A DNA stretch of 64,000 bases from JBCFAY01 sp038562375 (GTDB lineage: Bacteria > Bacillota > Clostridia > Christensenellales > CAG-138): positions 36,139 through 100,138 of the forward strand of contig JBCFAY010000012.1 in NCBI GenBank assembly GCA_038562375.1. The letters run 5' to 3'. The notes below the pieces were generated by a model. It worked only from the letters and a program-made list of their open reading frames with translations, had not been told where the DNA came from and searched no databases. Of the stretch, positions 1-9,192 are shown piece after piece; position 1 is the first letter of the stretch; the number at the start of each line of letters is the position of its first letter. The translations under genes were made by a program, and so were the position numbers.

Positions 1-2
1 GC

Positions 3-143
3 CGGGCAGTGGGAAATTCGATCCGTGGGATGCTGCGTCCAACGCGTGTGCATACGGTTTCATTGGTGTTCAGAGGTTATCTAGTTGTGTTCAAAGCCTT
101 AGATCAAACGATGGTCGCAACGCTTGAAAAAGCGGAAACATAG
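3..143 (+). CDS. 3' end of an unidentified gene (partial, runs in from the left edge)
   Basis: One frame is open from the window edge to a TAG at 141-143, giving about 46 residues that end in TLEKAET. The stop lies 36 bases before the start of the next gene on the same strand. No separate promoter is evident in that gap, so the nucleoside transporter genes may be co-transcribed with this upstream gene. I do not recognise the family from this tail. It could also be a chance open frame. Confidence 0.35.
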   Translation, partial: RAVGNSIRGMLRPTRVHTVSLVFRGYLVVFKALDQTMVATLEKAET

Positions 144-179
144 CGGCGCCCCCAATACTATTTTAGGAGGATGACATTC

Positions 180-1370
180 ATGAAACGATGGATTGCTTTG
201 TTATTGACGGTCGTAGCGCTTTGCGGTCTTGTTGGCTGTGCCCAAACGGGGAATGATCCGGTCGAAACGACCGCGCCGGAAACCGATAACGGCGGCACGG
301 AATCGTCTCTGGGCGTTCTGATTGGACAAGCGGAACGCAGAAAGGATATTACAGCGGAGAATATTAAGGTCGGGATCATCTATGTGGATGATTTGAGCGA
401 TAAGGGCTGGACGACCAGTCATTACGACAGCATAAACAAGATGGCGGCGAATCTGGGCATCAGTGAAGACCAGATTATCCATAAATTCAATATCCCGGAG
501 GATGCGAAGGCCGCGACGGCTCTGAGTGAGCTGGTCGAAGCGGGCTGTGACATTATCTTTGGAACGGCCTATGGTCATGGCGATTATATGCTTGAAGCGG
601 CCCAAAAGTATTTAAACATTGAATTTTGTCATGCGACCGGCTATCAAGCGCCCGCCGCGAAGCTGCCGAATTTTCATAATTATTTCGCCGATATCAAGGA
701 AAGCCGTTATTATGCCGGTGTTGTGGCGGGGCTTGCGACCAAGTCCAACATGATCGGCTACATCGGGTTCTTCCCCTATGCGGAAGTGATCTCTGCCTAC
801 GACGCGATGTATCTGGGCGCGAAATCCGTTAACCCGGATGTGAAGATGAAGGTTATGTACACCAATTCCTGGTATGATCCTCTGATGGAGGATCAGGCAA
901 CCACCGCGCTTATCAATGGCGGCTGCGATGTGATTTTCATTTCGAACGCATCCGTAGCCCCGGCGACCGGCGCCGCGAAGCTTGGCGCATACCATATCGG
1001 ATTTGGTGCCGATCTGACCAAGGTTGTTCCCGAAGCATCGCTGATGTCGGTGATGATCGACTGGTCCGTGTATGACAGCTATGCTGTTTCATGTATACTC
1101 AAAGGCGAGGATATCGCTCTTGACTGGTGCGAAGGTTTTCAATCGGGCGCTGTGTACGCCACGCCTGTGAATGCCGCGATTGCTCCGGCGAACGTCGAGG
1201 AAGCTACTGCAAAAGCGGTCGAGTGGATGGCGAACAACACGATTTTCACTGGTCCTTTGTATGATAACAATGGGCAGCTGCTGCTTGCCGACGGCGAAAA
1301 ATTCACGGAAAAAACCTCCTGCTTTACATGGGATCATGTCCTGCAAGGCATAGAGATTATCGGCGAATGA
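180..1370 (+). CDS. BMP-family substrate-binding lipoprotein of a nucleoside ABC importer
   Basis: This 396-residue protein is the extracytoplasmic receptor of a BMP/PnrA-type transporter, a family that binds purine nucleosides or related ligands. It starts with a lipoprotein signal peptide whose lipobox LVGC places the lipidated cysteine at residue 20, followed by a Thr/Glu-rich linker. The folded domain begins near residue 60 with the typical KVGIIYVDDLSDKGW strand. I chose the ATG at 180 over the in-frame ATG at 171 because AGGAGG (165-170) directly abuts 171 but sits nine bases before 180. The ATPase and both permeases follow on the same strand, so this is the first gene of a complete importer. 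The ligand cannot be read from sequence; nucleosides are the family expectation. Confidence 0.9.
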   Translation: MKRWIALLLTVVALCGLVGCAQTGNDPVETTAPETDNGGTESSLGVLIGQAERRKDITAENIKVGIIYVDDLSDKGWTTSHYDSINKMAANLGISEDQIIHKFNIPEDAKAATALSELVEAGCDIIFGTAYGHGDYMLEAAQKYLNIEFCHATGYQAPAAKLPNFHNYFADIKESRYYAGVVAGLATKSNMIGYIGFFPYAEVISAYDAMYLGAKSVNPDVKMKVMYTNSWYDPLMEDQATTALINGGCDVIFISNASVAPATGAAKLGAYHIGFGADLTKVVPEASLMSVMIDWSVYDSYAVSCILKGEDIALDWCEGFQSGAVYATPVNAAIAPANVEEATAKAVEWMANNTIFTGPLYDNNGQLLLADGEKFTEKTSCFTWDHVLQGIEIIGE

Positions 1371-1479
1371 TTTAGTAACATGCCGCCGGAGTGTCCAGAA
1401 CGGAACTCCGGCGGCACGATCCGGCGCTGGAACAATCTATTCAGATCTTGTTAAATTTCGAGAGAAGTGGGTGGTGTAG

Positions 1480-3039
1480 TTGAGCTGCGACGTACACTGT
1501 GCGGTAGAGATCAAAAACATCTGCAAGACCTTTGGAACGCTTAAAGCGAACGATGATATCTGTTTAAAGGTGAATCGTGGTGAAATACTAGCTTTGATGG
1601 GTGAAAACGGATCCGGCAAGACGACCCTGATGAATATGCTATCCGGCATCTATTATCCAGATAGCGGCTGTATTTATATTGATGGGGAAAAAGCAACGAT
1701 AAGGAATCCGGCGGATGCTTTTGCCTTGGGCATAGGAATGGTGCATCAGCATTTCAAGCTTGTTGAGGTGTTTTCCGCTGCGGAAAACATCGTTCTGGGC
1801 CTGCCAGGCGGTATGTATATAAATCGCAAACAATTGACGAAGCAAATAAAGGAAATCTGTTCGTCTTACGGATTTGAGCTTGATCCATATAAGAAAATAT
1901 ACGATATGTCCGTTTCTGAAAAGCAGACTGTTGAGATCATCAAGGTTTTGTTCAGGGGGGCGAGCATACTTATCCTAGATGAGCCGACAGCCGTTTTGAC
2001 GCCTCAGGAATCGGATAAGTTATTTGAAATACTTCGGGCATTAAAGGCTGACAATAAAGCCGTCGTCATTATCACCCATAAGCTGAATGAAGTTCTGGCT
2101 GTCTCCGACCGCGTAGCAATACTTAGAAAAGGTAAGTATATCGGAACGACTCCCACGGCGGAAGCTACGATAGCATCGCTGACGGAGGGAATGGTCGGGC
2201 GCGCGGTAAGTCTTGAGATTGAAAGGCCCGTATGCGCGGGCAAGGATCGACTGGAAGTAGAGGGGCTAACTTACCGCGACAAAGACGGAATTACCATACT
2301 TGACAACGTCTCCTTTTCGCTGTGCGGCGGCGAGATATTGGGCGTGGCCGGTATCGCTGGCAGCGGCCAAAAAGAATTGTGCGAGGTCGTGGCTGGCCTG
2401 ATATCCCAGCGATCCGGGAAAGTGACGTTCATCGATGAAAATGGGCAAAAACATACTGTTTTCGGCGGAGATAAAAAAAATGAAAGCAGCAGGATGAACC
2501 TCGGATTTGTCCCAGAGGATCGGCTTGGAATGGGCCTTGTCGCGGGGCTAAATATGGTAGATAATGTCATGCTCAGAAGCTATCGTTCGGCAAAAGGCAT
2601 TTTTGTCGATAGGCGCAAAGCAAAGGCAAAAACCGAGGAATTGATTCGTAAGCTCGATATTTCCACGCCGGGTGTAAACACAATCGTGAGGAATCTCTCC
2701 GGCGGCAATATTCAGAAGGTTCTACTGGGCCGTGAAATAGATCGCGATCCGGATATATTGATCGTCGCGTATCCCGTGAGGGGCCTCGACATCAATTCGT
2801 CGTTTGCGGTATATAAGCTTCTAAACGAGCAAAAGAGCAAGGGAACGGCTATTTTGTTCATCGGGGAGGACCTGGATGTTCTGCTACAAATCAGCGATAG
2901 GATTTTGGTTCTTTGCGCAGGAAAGAACAATGGGGTTCTGAATGCGAGATGCGTTACGAAAGAAGAAATCGGGCTTCGTATGATGCATTCTGCCGCGGGC
3001 CAATACGAAGGTGAGGGTGTCAATAATGAGTCAGAATAG
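1480..3039 (+). CDS. double-domain ATPase of the BMP-type nucleoside ABC importer
   Basis: This 519-residue protein carries two ABC ATPase domains and powers the importer encoded around it. The N-terminal domain has an intact Walker A (GENGSGKTT, residues 41-49), a signature-like segment MSVSEKQ and Walker B ILILDEPTA. The C-terminal domain is the degenerate type usual for RbsA/NupO-like proteins: its P-loop reads GIAGSGQKE, its signature LSGGNIQK, and its Walker B region ILIVAYPVRGLD lacks the DEPT sequence. It starts with TTG at 1480; the Shine-Dalgarno is weak, so the exact start is less certain than the identity. Its last codons overlap the start of the first permease, which indicates translational coupling. 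Confidence 0.92.
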   Translation: MSCDVHCAVEIKNICKTFGTLKANDDICLKVNRGEILALMGENGSGKTTLMNMLSGIYYPDSGCIYIDGEKATIRNPADAFALGIGMVHQHFKLVEVFSAAENIVLGLPGGMYINRKQLTKQIKEICSSYGFELDPYKKIYDMSVSEKQTVEIIKVLFRGASILILDEPTAVLTPQESDKLFEILRALKADNKAVVIITHKLNEVLAVSDRVAILRKGKYIGTTPTAEATIASLTEGMVGRAVSLEIERPVCAGKDRLEVEGLTYRDKDGITILDNVSFSLCGGEILGVAGIAGSGQKELCEVVAGLISQRSGKVTFIDENGQKHTVFGGDKKNESSRMNLGFVPEDRLGMGLVAGLNMVDNVMLRSYRSAKGIFVDRRKAKAKTEELIRKLDISTPGVNTIVRNLSGGNIQKVLLGREIDRDPDILIVAYPVRGLDINSSFAVYKLLNEQKSKGTAILFIGEDLDVLLQISDRILVLCAGKNNGVLNARCVTKEEIGLRMMHSAAGQYEGEGVNNESE

Positions 3040-4138
3040 TTGCGTTGGGAAAAAGCGCGTCGGGCCCCTGCACATCCGCGCTGTAAAAAGGGGCGCTATA
3101 TGTTCTGCTCAAAAAGCTCTGTTTCGATGCGGGGCTTTTGCCGCGGCGCTGCTCACTGGAGCTCTTTTGATAATGCTGCTCGGATATAATCCGATCAGCG
3201 TATATGCGGATATGCTTTATGGAGCTCTGGGAACCCGGGTGTTTGCTATTGAAACGATCAGGACTGCGGTGCAATTGCTGCTTGTAGGCATTTCCGTCGC
3301 GTTTTCGTTTAAAATCAAATTTTTCAATATTGGCGCCGACGGACAACTGCTTGCGGGGGCTTTGGCGGCCAGCTATTTTGCGCTGTTCCATGTAAATAAT
3401 ATGCCCCAAATCGTCCTGATTCTAACGATGATGCTTGCGGCAATAATCGCGGGTGGAATTTTGGGTGTAATACCTGCGATATTTAAAGCGAAATGGTCGA
3501 CCAACGAAGTGCTTTTTACGCTGATGCTCAATTATGTTATGATTAATTTTGCGAAATTTTTACAAAACGGGCCTTGGAAGGCACCGGGTTCCGCGTTTCC
3601 AAAGGTGGCAATGTTCGCCGAAGGAGCGCGGTTGACCAATGTGCTTGGCGTAAATTGGGGCTGGATTTTCGTGCTGTTTCTAGCGGCGGGCGCCTGGATC
3701 TATTTTAACAAAACAAAGCATGGGTATGAGATAACCGTCGTGGGCGAAAGCAGCGCTACGGCACAATATGCTGGCATTAATGTCAAAAAAGTGTTGATCA
3801 GAACCATATTTATTTCCGGTGCGATTGCTGGAATCGCGGGATTCTTTCAAGTTGCCGGCATCGATTATTCCGTGGGTGATACGTCCGGCGGCGGTGTAGG
3901 TTATACGGCCATTACCGTCGGGTGGCTCGCGAATTTGCACCCGATCGGCATGATGCTGACTTCTTTGCTGATATCCGTGCTTGAGAGAGGATCGAGTAGT
4001 ATTCAAACTACCTTCAAAATTCCTCAATCTGCAGCAGACGTATTGACGGGAATCATATTGGTATTTATGCTGGGGTGCGAATTCTTTATGAATTATAAAT
4101 TGATCGCTGGCAGCAAAAAGGAGGATGACAATGGATAA
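3026..4138 (+). CDS. permease 1 of the BMP-type nucleoside ABC importer
   Basis: This very hydrophobic 370-residue membrane protein belongs to the BPD_transp_2 (RbsC/NupP-like) permease family. Features include the conserved FNIGADGQLLAGALAA segment and the late GGGVGYTAITVGWLA segment typical of nucleoside permeases. The ATG at 3026 lies six bases after a GGTGAGGGTG ribosome binding site and 14 bases inside the end of the ATPase gene. A GTG at 3011 would put that ribosome binding site inside the coding sequence. It pairs with the second permease, whose start overlaps its stop. Codon use is more AT-rich than in genes beyond position 5150. Confidence 0.9.
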   Translation: MSQNSCVGKKRVGPLHIRAVKRGAICSAQKALFRCGAFAAALLTGALLIMLLGYNPISVYADMLYGALGTRVFAIETIRTAVQLLLVGISVAFSFKIKFFNIGADGQLLAGALAASYFALFHVNNMPQIVLILTMMLAAIIAGGILGVIPAIFKAKWSTNEVLFTLMLNYVMINFAKFLQNGPWKAPGSAFPKVAMFAEGARLTNVLGVNWGWIFVLFLAAGAWIYFNKTKHGYEITVVGESSATAQYAGINVKKVLIRTIFISGAIAGIAGFFQVAGIDYSVGDTSGGGVGYTAITVGWLANLHPIGMMLTSLLISVLERGSSSIQTTFKIPQSAADVLTGIILVFMLGCEFFMNYKLIAGSKKEDDNG

Positions 4139-5147
4139 TATAATCAATCTGTTTAATTCCGCCGTCGTGGCTGGAACTCCTTTATTGTTGGCGTCGGTCG
4201 GAGGTGTTCTTATCAGTAAGTCCGGTCAATCCACGCTGGCTACCGAAGGTCTGATGTACATGGGAGGTATTGCGGGAATCGCCGGCGGATACTATTACGA
4301 ACAGGCCGTTTTACTTGCCGGAGGCATTCCCTCCATCTTCATGGCAGGCTTAGTTTCGCTCCTGCTTGCCATACTTGCAGGCGCTCTTGGCGCATCGGTT
4401 TTTAATCTGCTTACGGTCACACTCCGAACAAATCAAACGGTAGCCGGTATTTCGGTTACGATACTTGGAACCGGCTTGGCCAACTTTATAGGAGAATTCC
4501 TCGGGCTCCAGAGCCCGACGGGGTATTTTTATGCGGGAGACTACGCTCAGAAAGCGTTTGCAGCTTTTTCATTGCAGGGATTGAAAAATCTTCCCCAAAG
4601 CCAGCAGACGCTCTGGGCCGCGACAGGCAAAATGTTTGTTCAATACAGCTGGGTTGTCTATTTGGCAATAGTGATTTCGCTGGTTATGGGGTGGATATTG
4701 AACAATACTAGAGTTGGCCTGAGTTTGAGAGCGGTGGGGGAAAATCCCTCCAGTGCGGATGCCTCTGGCATCAGCGTGGCAAAGTATAAATATCTTGCGG
4801 CGCTCATCGGCGGGGGCATTATCGGGATTGGCGGAATGTACATCACTATGGTGACTTGTTCGGGTATCTGGTCAAACGATTTGATGGGGGGGCGCGGATA
4901 TCTGGCGGTGGCACTGGTCATTTTTGCAACGTGGAGCTCGTATCGGGCCATTTATGCTTCTTTGATTGTCGGAGGGCTGTCGATCATGCGCATGTATTTC
5001 CCGATTCCAGGCTTCCCAATGCAGATCTACGATATGGCCCCTTATATCGTGACGATAATGGTATTGATATTCACAAGCATCCGTCAGCCGAAAGAGCGCA
5101 TGGCACCAAAAGCTTTGGACGTGAATTTCTATAGGGAAAACAGATAG
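4131..5147 (+). CDS. permease 2 of the BMP-type nucleoside ABC importer
   Basis: This 338-residue polytopic membrane protein of the NupQ-like family completes the transporter heterodimer. It shows the family N-terminal pattern in which a first helix is followed by GGVLISKSGQSTLATEG, and a late GGRGYLAVALVIFATW segment. AAGGAGG ends at 4124, making ATG 4131 the better start; an in-frame ATG at 4125 sits directly on the ribosome binding site. It overlaps the end of permease 1 by eight bases. The operon stops abruptly here: eight bases later a GC-rich, 5'-truncated gene begins, so any enzyme genes that once followed may have been lost. Confidence 0.9.
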   Translation: MDNIINLFNSAVVAGTPLLLASVGGVLISKSGQSTLATEGLMYMGGIAGIAGGYYYEQAVLLAGGIPSIFMAGLVSLLLAILAGALGASVFNLLTVTLRTNQTVAGISVTILGTGLANFIGEFLGLQSPTGYFYAGDYAQKAFAAFSLQGLKNLPQSQQTLWAATGKMFVQYSWVVYLAIVISLVMGWILNNTRVGLSLRAVGENPSSADASGISVAKYKYLAALIGGGIIGIGGMYITMVTCSGIWSNDLMGGRGYLAVALVIFATWSSYRAIYASLIVGGLSIMRMYFPIPGFPMQIYDMAPYIVTIMVLIFTSIRQPKERMAPKALDVNFYRENR

Positions 5148-5155
5148 CAATTTGC

Positions 5156-5851
5156 ATGATCCGCTTTTCGGGGCTCGATATCGACGAGCTGTTCATCGAG
5201 AGCTCCGGGCTTTACGACCCCTCGCAGATCTGCGACATACTCGATAAAATCGGCCCGCATCTCGCGCGGCCCTACGACTATAAAGGGTCGGCCTGCGTGG
5301 TGGACGCGGAGACCTTCCTCGACTACGCCGACGTGCTGCCCGCGCTGGAAAACCCGGTCGCGGCGTCGGACCTGGTGCTCATCAACAAAACCGATCTCGC
5401 GGACGGGGCGACCATACTTGAAGCCGAAGCGCGCGTGCTGAGCATCAACCCCAACGCGCGCCTCCACCGCACGACGTTCGCGCAGATGCCCTTCGAGCAT
5501 CTGCCGGGCTCGCCCGTTGAAAAAGGCGGCGAGCGCGCCTGCGTCAATACCGTCCAAAGCCGGCCGGGAAGCTATCTTCTGAGGATGCCCGGCGCCTGCT
5601 CCCGCGAGCGGCTGCTCGGCGCGGCCGAGGCGCTCGCGCCGCACGTGCTGCGCCTCAAAGGCTTCGCGCTTTGCGATGACGGGCCCGTGCTCGTGGAGGT
5701 GGCGGGCCGCCGCGCCTCCGTGCGCCCCGCGCAGCCCCCGGGCGACATTGCGGGAACCCGGCTTGTGATACTCTCGACCGAGCCCGACGCCAAAGCGCTC
5801 TTCGCCGAAATCTGGAAGCGGGCCACCGGCGCGGTCGCGCGGGTCTATTAA
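5156..5851 (+). pseudogene. CobW/P47K-family GTPase lacking its N-terminal P-loop half
   Basis: The 231-codon frame matches the later part of a CobW-type metallochaperone GTPase. ELFIESSGLYDP (residues 11-22) corresponds to the Walker B region, NKTD (77-80) is the guanine-specificity motif, and the C-terminal domain follows. The whole N-terminal part is missing: there is no GxxGxGKT P-loop and no CxCC metal motif, together roughly 90 residues in this family. The first ATG has no ribosome binding site and lies eight bases after the previous gene's stop, where base composition also shifts sharply. I infer a 5' deletion that left a non-functional gene. CobW-like proteins often accompany corrinoid methyltransferases, and the next gene is from such a family. 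Confidence 0.65.
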
Positions 5852-5881
5852 GACACAGGGAAGCCGAAGCCCTGCGCCTCC

Positions 5882-5900
5882 CCTTACCTTACCTTACCTT
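5882..5900. repeat. short tandem repeat, CCTTA units
   Basis: Nearly four copies of CCTTA stand in tandem just upstream of the ribosome binding site of the URO-D-family gene. They could be a slippage-prone spacer in its leader. No function is shown. Confidence 0.6.
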
Positions 5901-5942
5901 AAACACAGTTTATCCATCCCAAGGAACACATAGGAGGTATTT

Positions 5943-7289
5943 ATGACCGGTAAAGAATTGATCCTCAAGACGTTCCGGCACGAGCCGACGCCCCGCGTTC
6001 CGTGGGTGCCCTTCGCGGGCGTGCACGCCGGGAAACTCAAGGGCTACACCGCGCGCGAGGTGCTCAAAGACGGCGACAAGCTGCTCGACTCGCTCCTCGA
6101 GGTGCACAAGCTCTACATGCCCGACGGCATGCCCGTCGCGTTCGACCTGCAGCTCGAGGCGGAAATTCTCGGCTGCGAGCTCGTCTGGGCGGACGACAAC
6201 CCGCCGAGCGTGCTCACGCACCCGCTCGAGGTGGCCGACGAGATCCCGACAAAGCTGGTCGAGCGCACCGACGGGCGCATCCCGCTGGTGATGGACGCCT
6301 GCCGCAGGCTCAAGTCCGCCGTCGGGGATACCACCGCGCTGTACGGGCTGTTCTGCGGGCCGTTCACGCTGATTTCCCACCTGCGGGGAACGAAGCTCTT
6401 CATGGATATGAAGCGCAATCCCGGGCATGTCACCGCATTGATGGAATATGCGCTGCAAAACGCACTGCGCATGATCGACTGGTACATCGAGGCGGGCGCG
6501 GACATCATCGCGCCGGTCGACCCGCTCGTTTCCCAGATCTCCCCGACGCATTTTCAGGCGTTCCTCTCGGACGTCTACAAGCGCATGTTCGATTACATCC
6601 GCGAGAAAGGCGCCTTTTCCTCCTTCTTCGTCTGCGGCAACGCGCTTCGGAACATCGAGGTGATGTGCAAGACCGGCCCCGACGGCATCTCCATCGACGA
6701 GAACATCCCGATGGCGACCGCCAAGGCGATCACGGACCCCTACAACATCTGCATCGGCGGCAATATCCCGCTGACGACCACGATGCTCTTCGGCAACCAG
6801 CAGGACAATATGAAATTCGTCGTGGATATGCTCGACAGCGTCGACCGGCACAACCTGATCGTGTCTCCCGGCTGCGACATGCCCTACGACATACCTTTCG
6901 AGAACACCATCGCCGTCGCCGAGACGGTGCGCGACATCGAGAAATACCGCGAGCTGATTAAAAACTACGAGTCGGCGGACGATGGCGTCGACGTCGAACT
7001 GCCGGACTATGACAACCTGGAAAGGCCGCTGCTCGAGGCGATGACGCTCGATTCCGCCTCCTGCGCCGCCTGCACCTATATGTGGGCGATGGTGCTCGAC
7101 GCGAAGAAGGAGTTCGGCGACAAGATCGACGTCGTCGAATACAAGTACACCTCGCGCGAGGGCATCGCCCGCTGCAAGAAGGTCGGCGTCGCAAACCTCC
7201 CGTCGCTGTACATCAACGGTCAGCTGGCCTATGCCTCGATCATACCCGGCCACGAGGAGTTGTACGAGAAAATCAAGACGGTACACTAA
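5943..7289 (+). CDS. URO-D-family (MtaA/CmuA-like) methyltransferase fused to a thioredoxin-like domain
   Basis: The first ~350 residues are a uroporphyrinogen decarboxylase-fold protein of the type that moves methyl groups to or from corrinoid proteins or thiols. Visible markers are FFVCGNALRNIEVM and SPGCDMP, which carry the two cysteines expected at the zinc site; the His that normally precedes the first Cys is replaced by Phe. The last ~85 residues form a thioredoxin-like domain with CAAC at 374-377 and a cis-Pro-like NLPSLYINGQ. AGGAGG seven bases ahead supports the ATG at 5943. No corrinoid protein is encoded nearby. The substrate is unknown. A role as a methyltransferase with an attached redox or thiol partner is inference. 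Confidence 0.8.
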   Translation: MTGKELILKTFRHEPTPRVPWVPFAGVHAGKLKGYTAREVLKDGDKLLDSLLEVHKLYMPDGMPVAFDLQLEAEILGCELVWADDNPPSVLTHPLEVADEIPTKLVERTDGRIPLVMDACRRLKSAVGDTTALYGLFCGPFTLISHLRGTKLFMDMKRNPGHVTALMEYALQNALRMIDWYIEAGADIIAPVDPLVSQISPTHFQAFLSDVYKRMFDYIREKGAFSSFFVCGNALRNIEVMCKTGPDGISIDENIPMATAKAITDPYNICIGGNIPLTTTMLFGNQQDNMKFVVDMLDSVDRHNLIVSPGCDMPYDIPFENTIAVAETVRDIEKYRELIKNYESADDGVDVELPDYDNLERPLLEAMTLDSASCAACTYMWAMVLDAKKEFGDKIDVVEYKYTSREGIARCKKVGVANLPSLYINGQLAYASIIPGHEELYEKIKTVH

Positions 7290-7425
7290 GCGCCGGTGAT
7301 ATTGGCCGAACCATATCAGCGCTTTTTGGGAAGGGGGAGCCTTAGTTAGAGGAAGGAGACGAAGAAAACGGCCATCTGACGAACGGCGACCAAGCCGAAA
7401 CCAACAATTGAATTTAATGCATCAG

Positions 7426-7460
7426 GTGGCCTTGAACAATCAAGGCCACTAATTTTCTTC
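7426..7460 (+). terminator. intrinsic terminator after the URO-D-family gene
   Basis: A perfect 10-bp stem GTGGCCTTGA / TCAAGGCCAC with an ACAA loop (7426-7449) is followed by TAATTTTCTTCT. It is well placed to end transcription of the preceding gene and marks the left limit of the integration-module remnant. Confidence 0.75.
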
Positions 7461-7997
7461 TGTTCGACAGAATCCTATCGAAAACCTCATAAGTTTGCCA
7501 GATCATATCTGCGTTAGCAGTCGATGCGCCTCGCCGCCACGTGAGGGCATCCGAGTTTTATTGAGAGCTCGGCATAATGGCGCGCTCTCCGAATGGGCGC
7601 CTTCGCGTTGGATGGATCGGATATTTCGGATATTGTATGGGCCAACGGCAGTACAATATCAGGCCGGTTCACGCCTATTCCATCAATGTATATACGGTAA
7701 AAACAAAACAGAGGTTCAAGGGTAATCATACCGGGCAGTGGAAGCCATGCAGTAGCAACGGCGACACTGCGGGCGACGAGCCGCTTGATACGATAGTTTT
7801 TATAGCCGGGTTTACCTTTCCGAGTAGGCCCGGCTTTTTATGTACAAATCACTCCCTGCGAAAAAGTCTAGGTAATGCCGGACTTATTTGCCGTGCCGCA
7901 AAAGCAGACAAATCTGTAGCGGGTTACATCCGTTGTCGCTCTCCGCCGACTTCGTTCCGATTCGTGCATCACCAAAAATCGGAACGGAGGTATCCAA
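7461..7997. other. gene-poor stretch at the left side of the mobile-element remnant
   Basis: No convincing coding region is visible: open frames on both strands lack ribosome binding sites and family features. The notable signal is the terminator at 7804-7840. The segment probably contains the degraded left part of the Tn916-type module that starts with the sigma-like gene, but I could not find an obvious left attachment site resembling the tRNA-Leu core. Confidence 0.4.
7804..7840 (+). terminator. terminator-like hairpin before the sigma-like gene
   Basis: AGCCGGG (7804-7810) pairs with CCCGGCT (7829-7835) and is followed by TTTTAT. It lies about 160 bases before the sigma-like gene and may isolate the element from upstream transcription. 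Confidence 0.6.
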
Positions 7998-8420
7998 ATG
8001 AAAACCATCAATCTGCGGGATTATTACCCGTTTTTCACGTCCGACTATTTTATCGATGTGCCGGACGAGGTTGCCGCCCTCCTGTTGGCCCATACGCGCC
8101 ATGAGGCTGCCTGTCAGCGCCGTACATACCGACACAGGGCACATTTCTCTCTCGACCGGAGCGACGGCACCGAGCATGACATCCTGTTCGTGTCCCTGTC
8201 TCCCTGCGAGATATACGAACGAAAAGTCACAAACGAACATCTCTATGCAGCCATCGCCAGCCTGCCGGACAAGCAGGCCAATCGGATCTATGCACGCTTT
8301 TTCCTTGGATTGAGCATTGGTGAAATCGCACGATCAGAGGGGGTATCGCCTGCCAGTATTTCCGGTTCTATAGCCCGCGGGCTGAGAACATTGGAAAAAT
8401 ATTTGAAAAAATCTCTATAA
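7998..8420 (+). CDS. sigma-70-like regulator of a Tn916-type element
   Basis: This 140-residue protein resembles the small sigma-factor-like proteins found near the integration end of Tn916-family conjugative elements. The N-terminal half is basic and poorly conserved. The C-terminal part is a region-4-like helix-turn-helix with the typical run LSIGEIARSEGVSPASISGS near residues 105-125, ending in a basic helix. A GGAGG ribosome binding site stands seven bases before the ATG. It is followed by a 540-base non-coding stretch and then the excisionase and integrase, the usual order in these elements. In relatives it is thought to take part in control of transfer or excision genes; here those transfer genes are absent. 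Confidence 0.8.
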   Translation: MKTINLRDYYPFFTSDYFIDVPDEVAALLLAHTRHEAACQRRTYRHRAHFSLDRSDGTEHDILFVSLSPCEIYERKVTNEHLYAAIASLPDKQANRIYARFFLGLSIGEIARSEGVSPASISGSIARGLRTLEKYLKKSL

Positions 8421-8964
8421 CCCCTAAAAAACGGCCCTAAAATGTCCTGATTAGTGAAGGGATATTTTCCTCTCCTGCGAGCCTTCAAAACTTCATATCC
8501 AAAAATGAAATGGCTTATGAAGGACTGGCTTTCCCCCCTCGGGTGGACCTTGAAAACTGAATATACGATATTTCAGGACATTACCCGCGCGGCTGTAAAA
8601 GGCAAGCGACATAAGAGACGGCGCGACGACGGCGAAAGCATGAGCGATCAACGTGCTCTTAGACCCGGCTATAGCAGGCCGGGCGCGACGACACGCACGG
8701 GAAACAATGGTACTTCCTCACGGCCTCCTAAAGAATTGGGGGGAGCTCTGCGGTATGCGCTTGCCTGGCGAACGGCGGTACATGCGGAGTTATGATGCGG
8801 TAAAGCTGGCCGCAGCCTGAAATATCCCCTCTGCCGGGGGTGCGTGGCAAGTACGGCAGAAAATCGTCACTGTAACTTATGAGCAGGCTTTGCTTTATTA
8901 GCAAAGCCTGCGTATCCCTGCGATGTCGACGCAAAACGACATAGCAACAGACGGGAGGAGTTAT
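8421..8964. other. non-coding spacer between the sigma-like and excisionase genes
   Basis: I see no supported gene here. The stretch holds several inverted repeats, including CCCGGC/GCCGGG at 8664-8683 and a strong stem at 8883-8911. It begins right after the sigma-like gene stop. In related elements this spacing is also non-coding and probably carries regulatory RNA structure. Confidence 0.5.
8883..8911 (+). promoter_or_regulatory. perfect 11-bp stem-loop upstream of the excisionase gene
   Basis: GCAGGCTTTGC and GCAAAGCCTGC form an uninterrupted 11-bp stem around a 7-base loop (TTTATTA). No T-run follows, so it is unlikely to be a simple terminator. Its position 54 bases before the excisionase start suggests an RNA control element or a protein binding site. 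Confidence 0.5.
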
Positions 8965-9192
8965 ATGAATAACGCTCTTTCTCGGAAAGACGCTTATCGT
9001 GTAGTGTTCAAAGGGTATCCCGATGTTGTAACCGTTGAGCAAATGAGTGAAATGTTGGGGATCAGCAGCAAAACTGCCTACCGGCTCTTAAAGCAAAACA
9101 GAATTGCACACTTCAAAGTAGGCCGAACCTATAAAATTCCGAAGCTGCACATCATTGCGTACCTGAATGTTGCCTCGCTATCTGATGAGTAA
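8965..9192 (+). CDS. xis: excisionase (Tn916 Xis-like helix-turn-helix protein)
   Basis: This 75-residue DNA-binding protein has the MerR/excisionase-type winged helix: VTVEQMSEMLGISSKTAYRLL (about residues 22-42) followed by the wing HFKVGRTYKIPK. Xis proteins bend DNA at the element ends and steer the integrase towards excision. The ATG at 8965 follows GGGAGGAG by four bases; an in-frame ATG at 8923 has no ribosome binding site. The integrase gene begins about 100 bases downstream, the canonical xis-int order of Tn916-family elements. Length and layout match functional relatives and no damage is visible. Confidence 0.88.
   Translation: MNNALSRKDAYRVVFKGYPDVVTVEQMSEMLGISSKTAYRLLKQNRIAHFKVGRTYKIPKLHIIAYLNVASLSDE

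Noticed and set aside
5910..7286. Long open frame on the minus strand opposite the URO-D-family gene
   Set aside because: It is the antisense shadow of a strongly biased GC-rich gene, with no ribosome binding site and no family features.
7495..8104. Two overlapping plus-strand frames left of the sigma-like gene
   Set aside because: They cross a terminator and the sigma-like gene start, lack ribosome binding sites and show no family.
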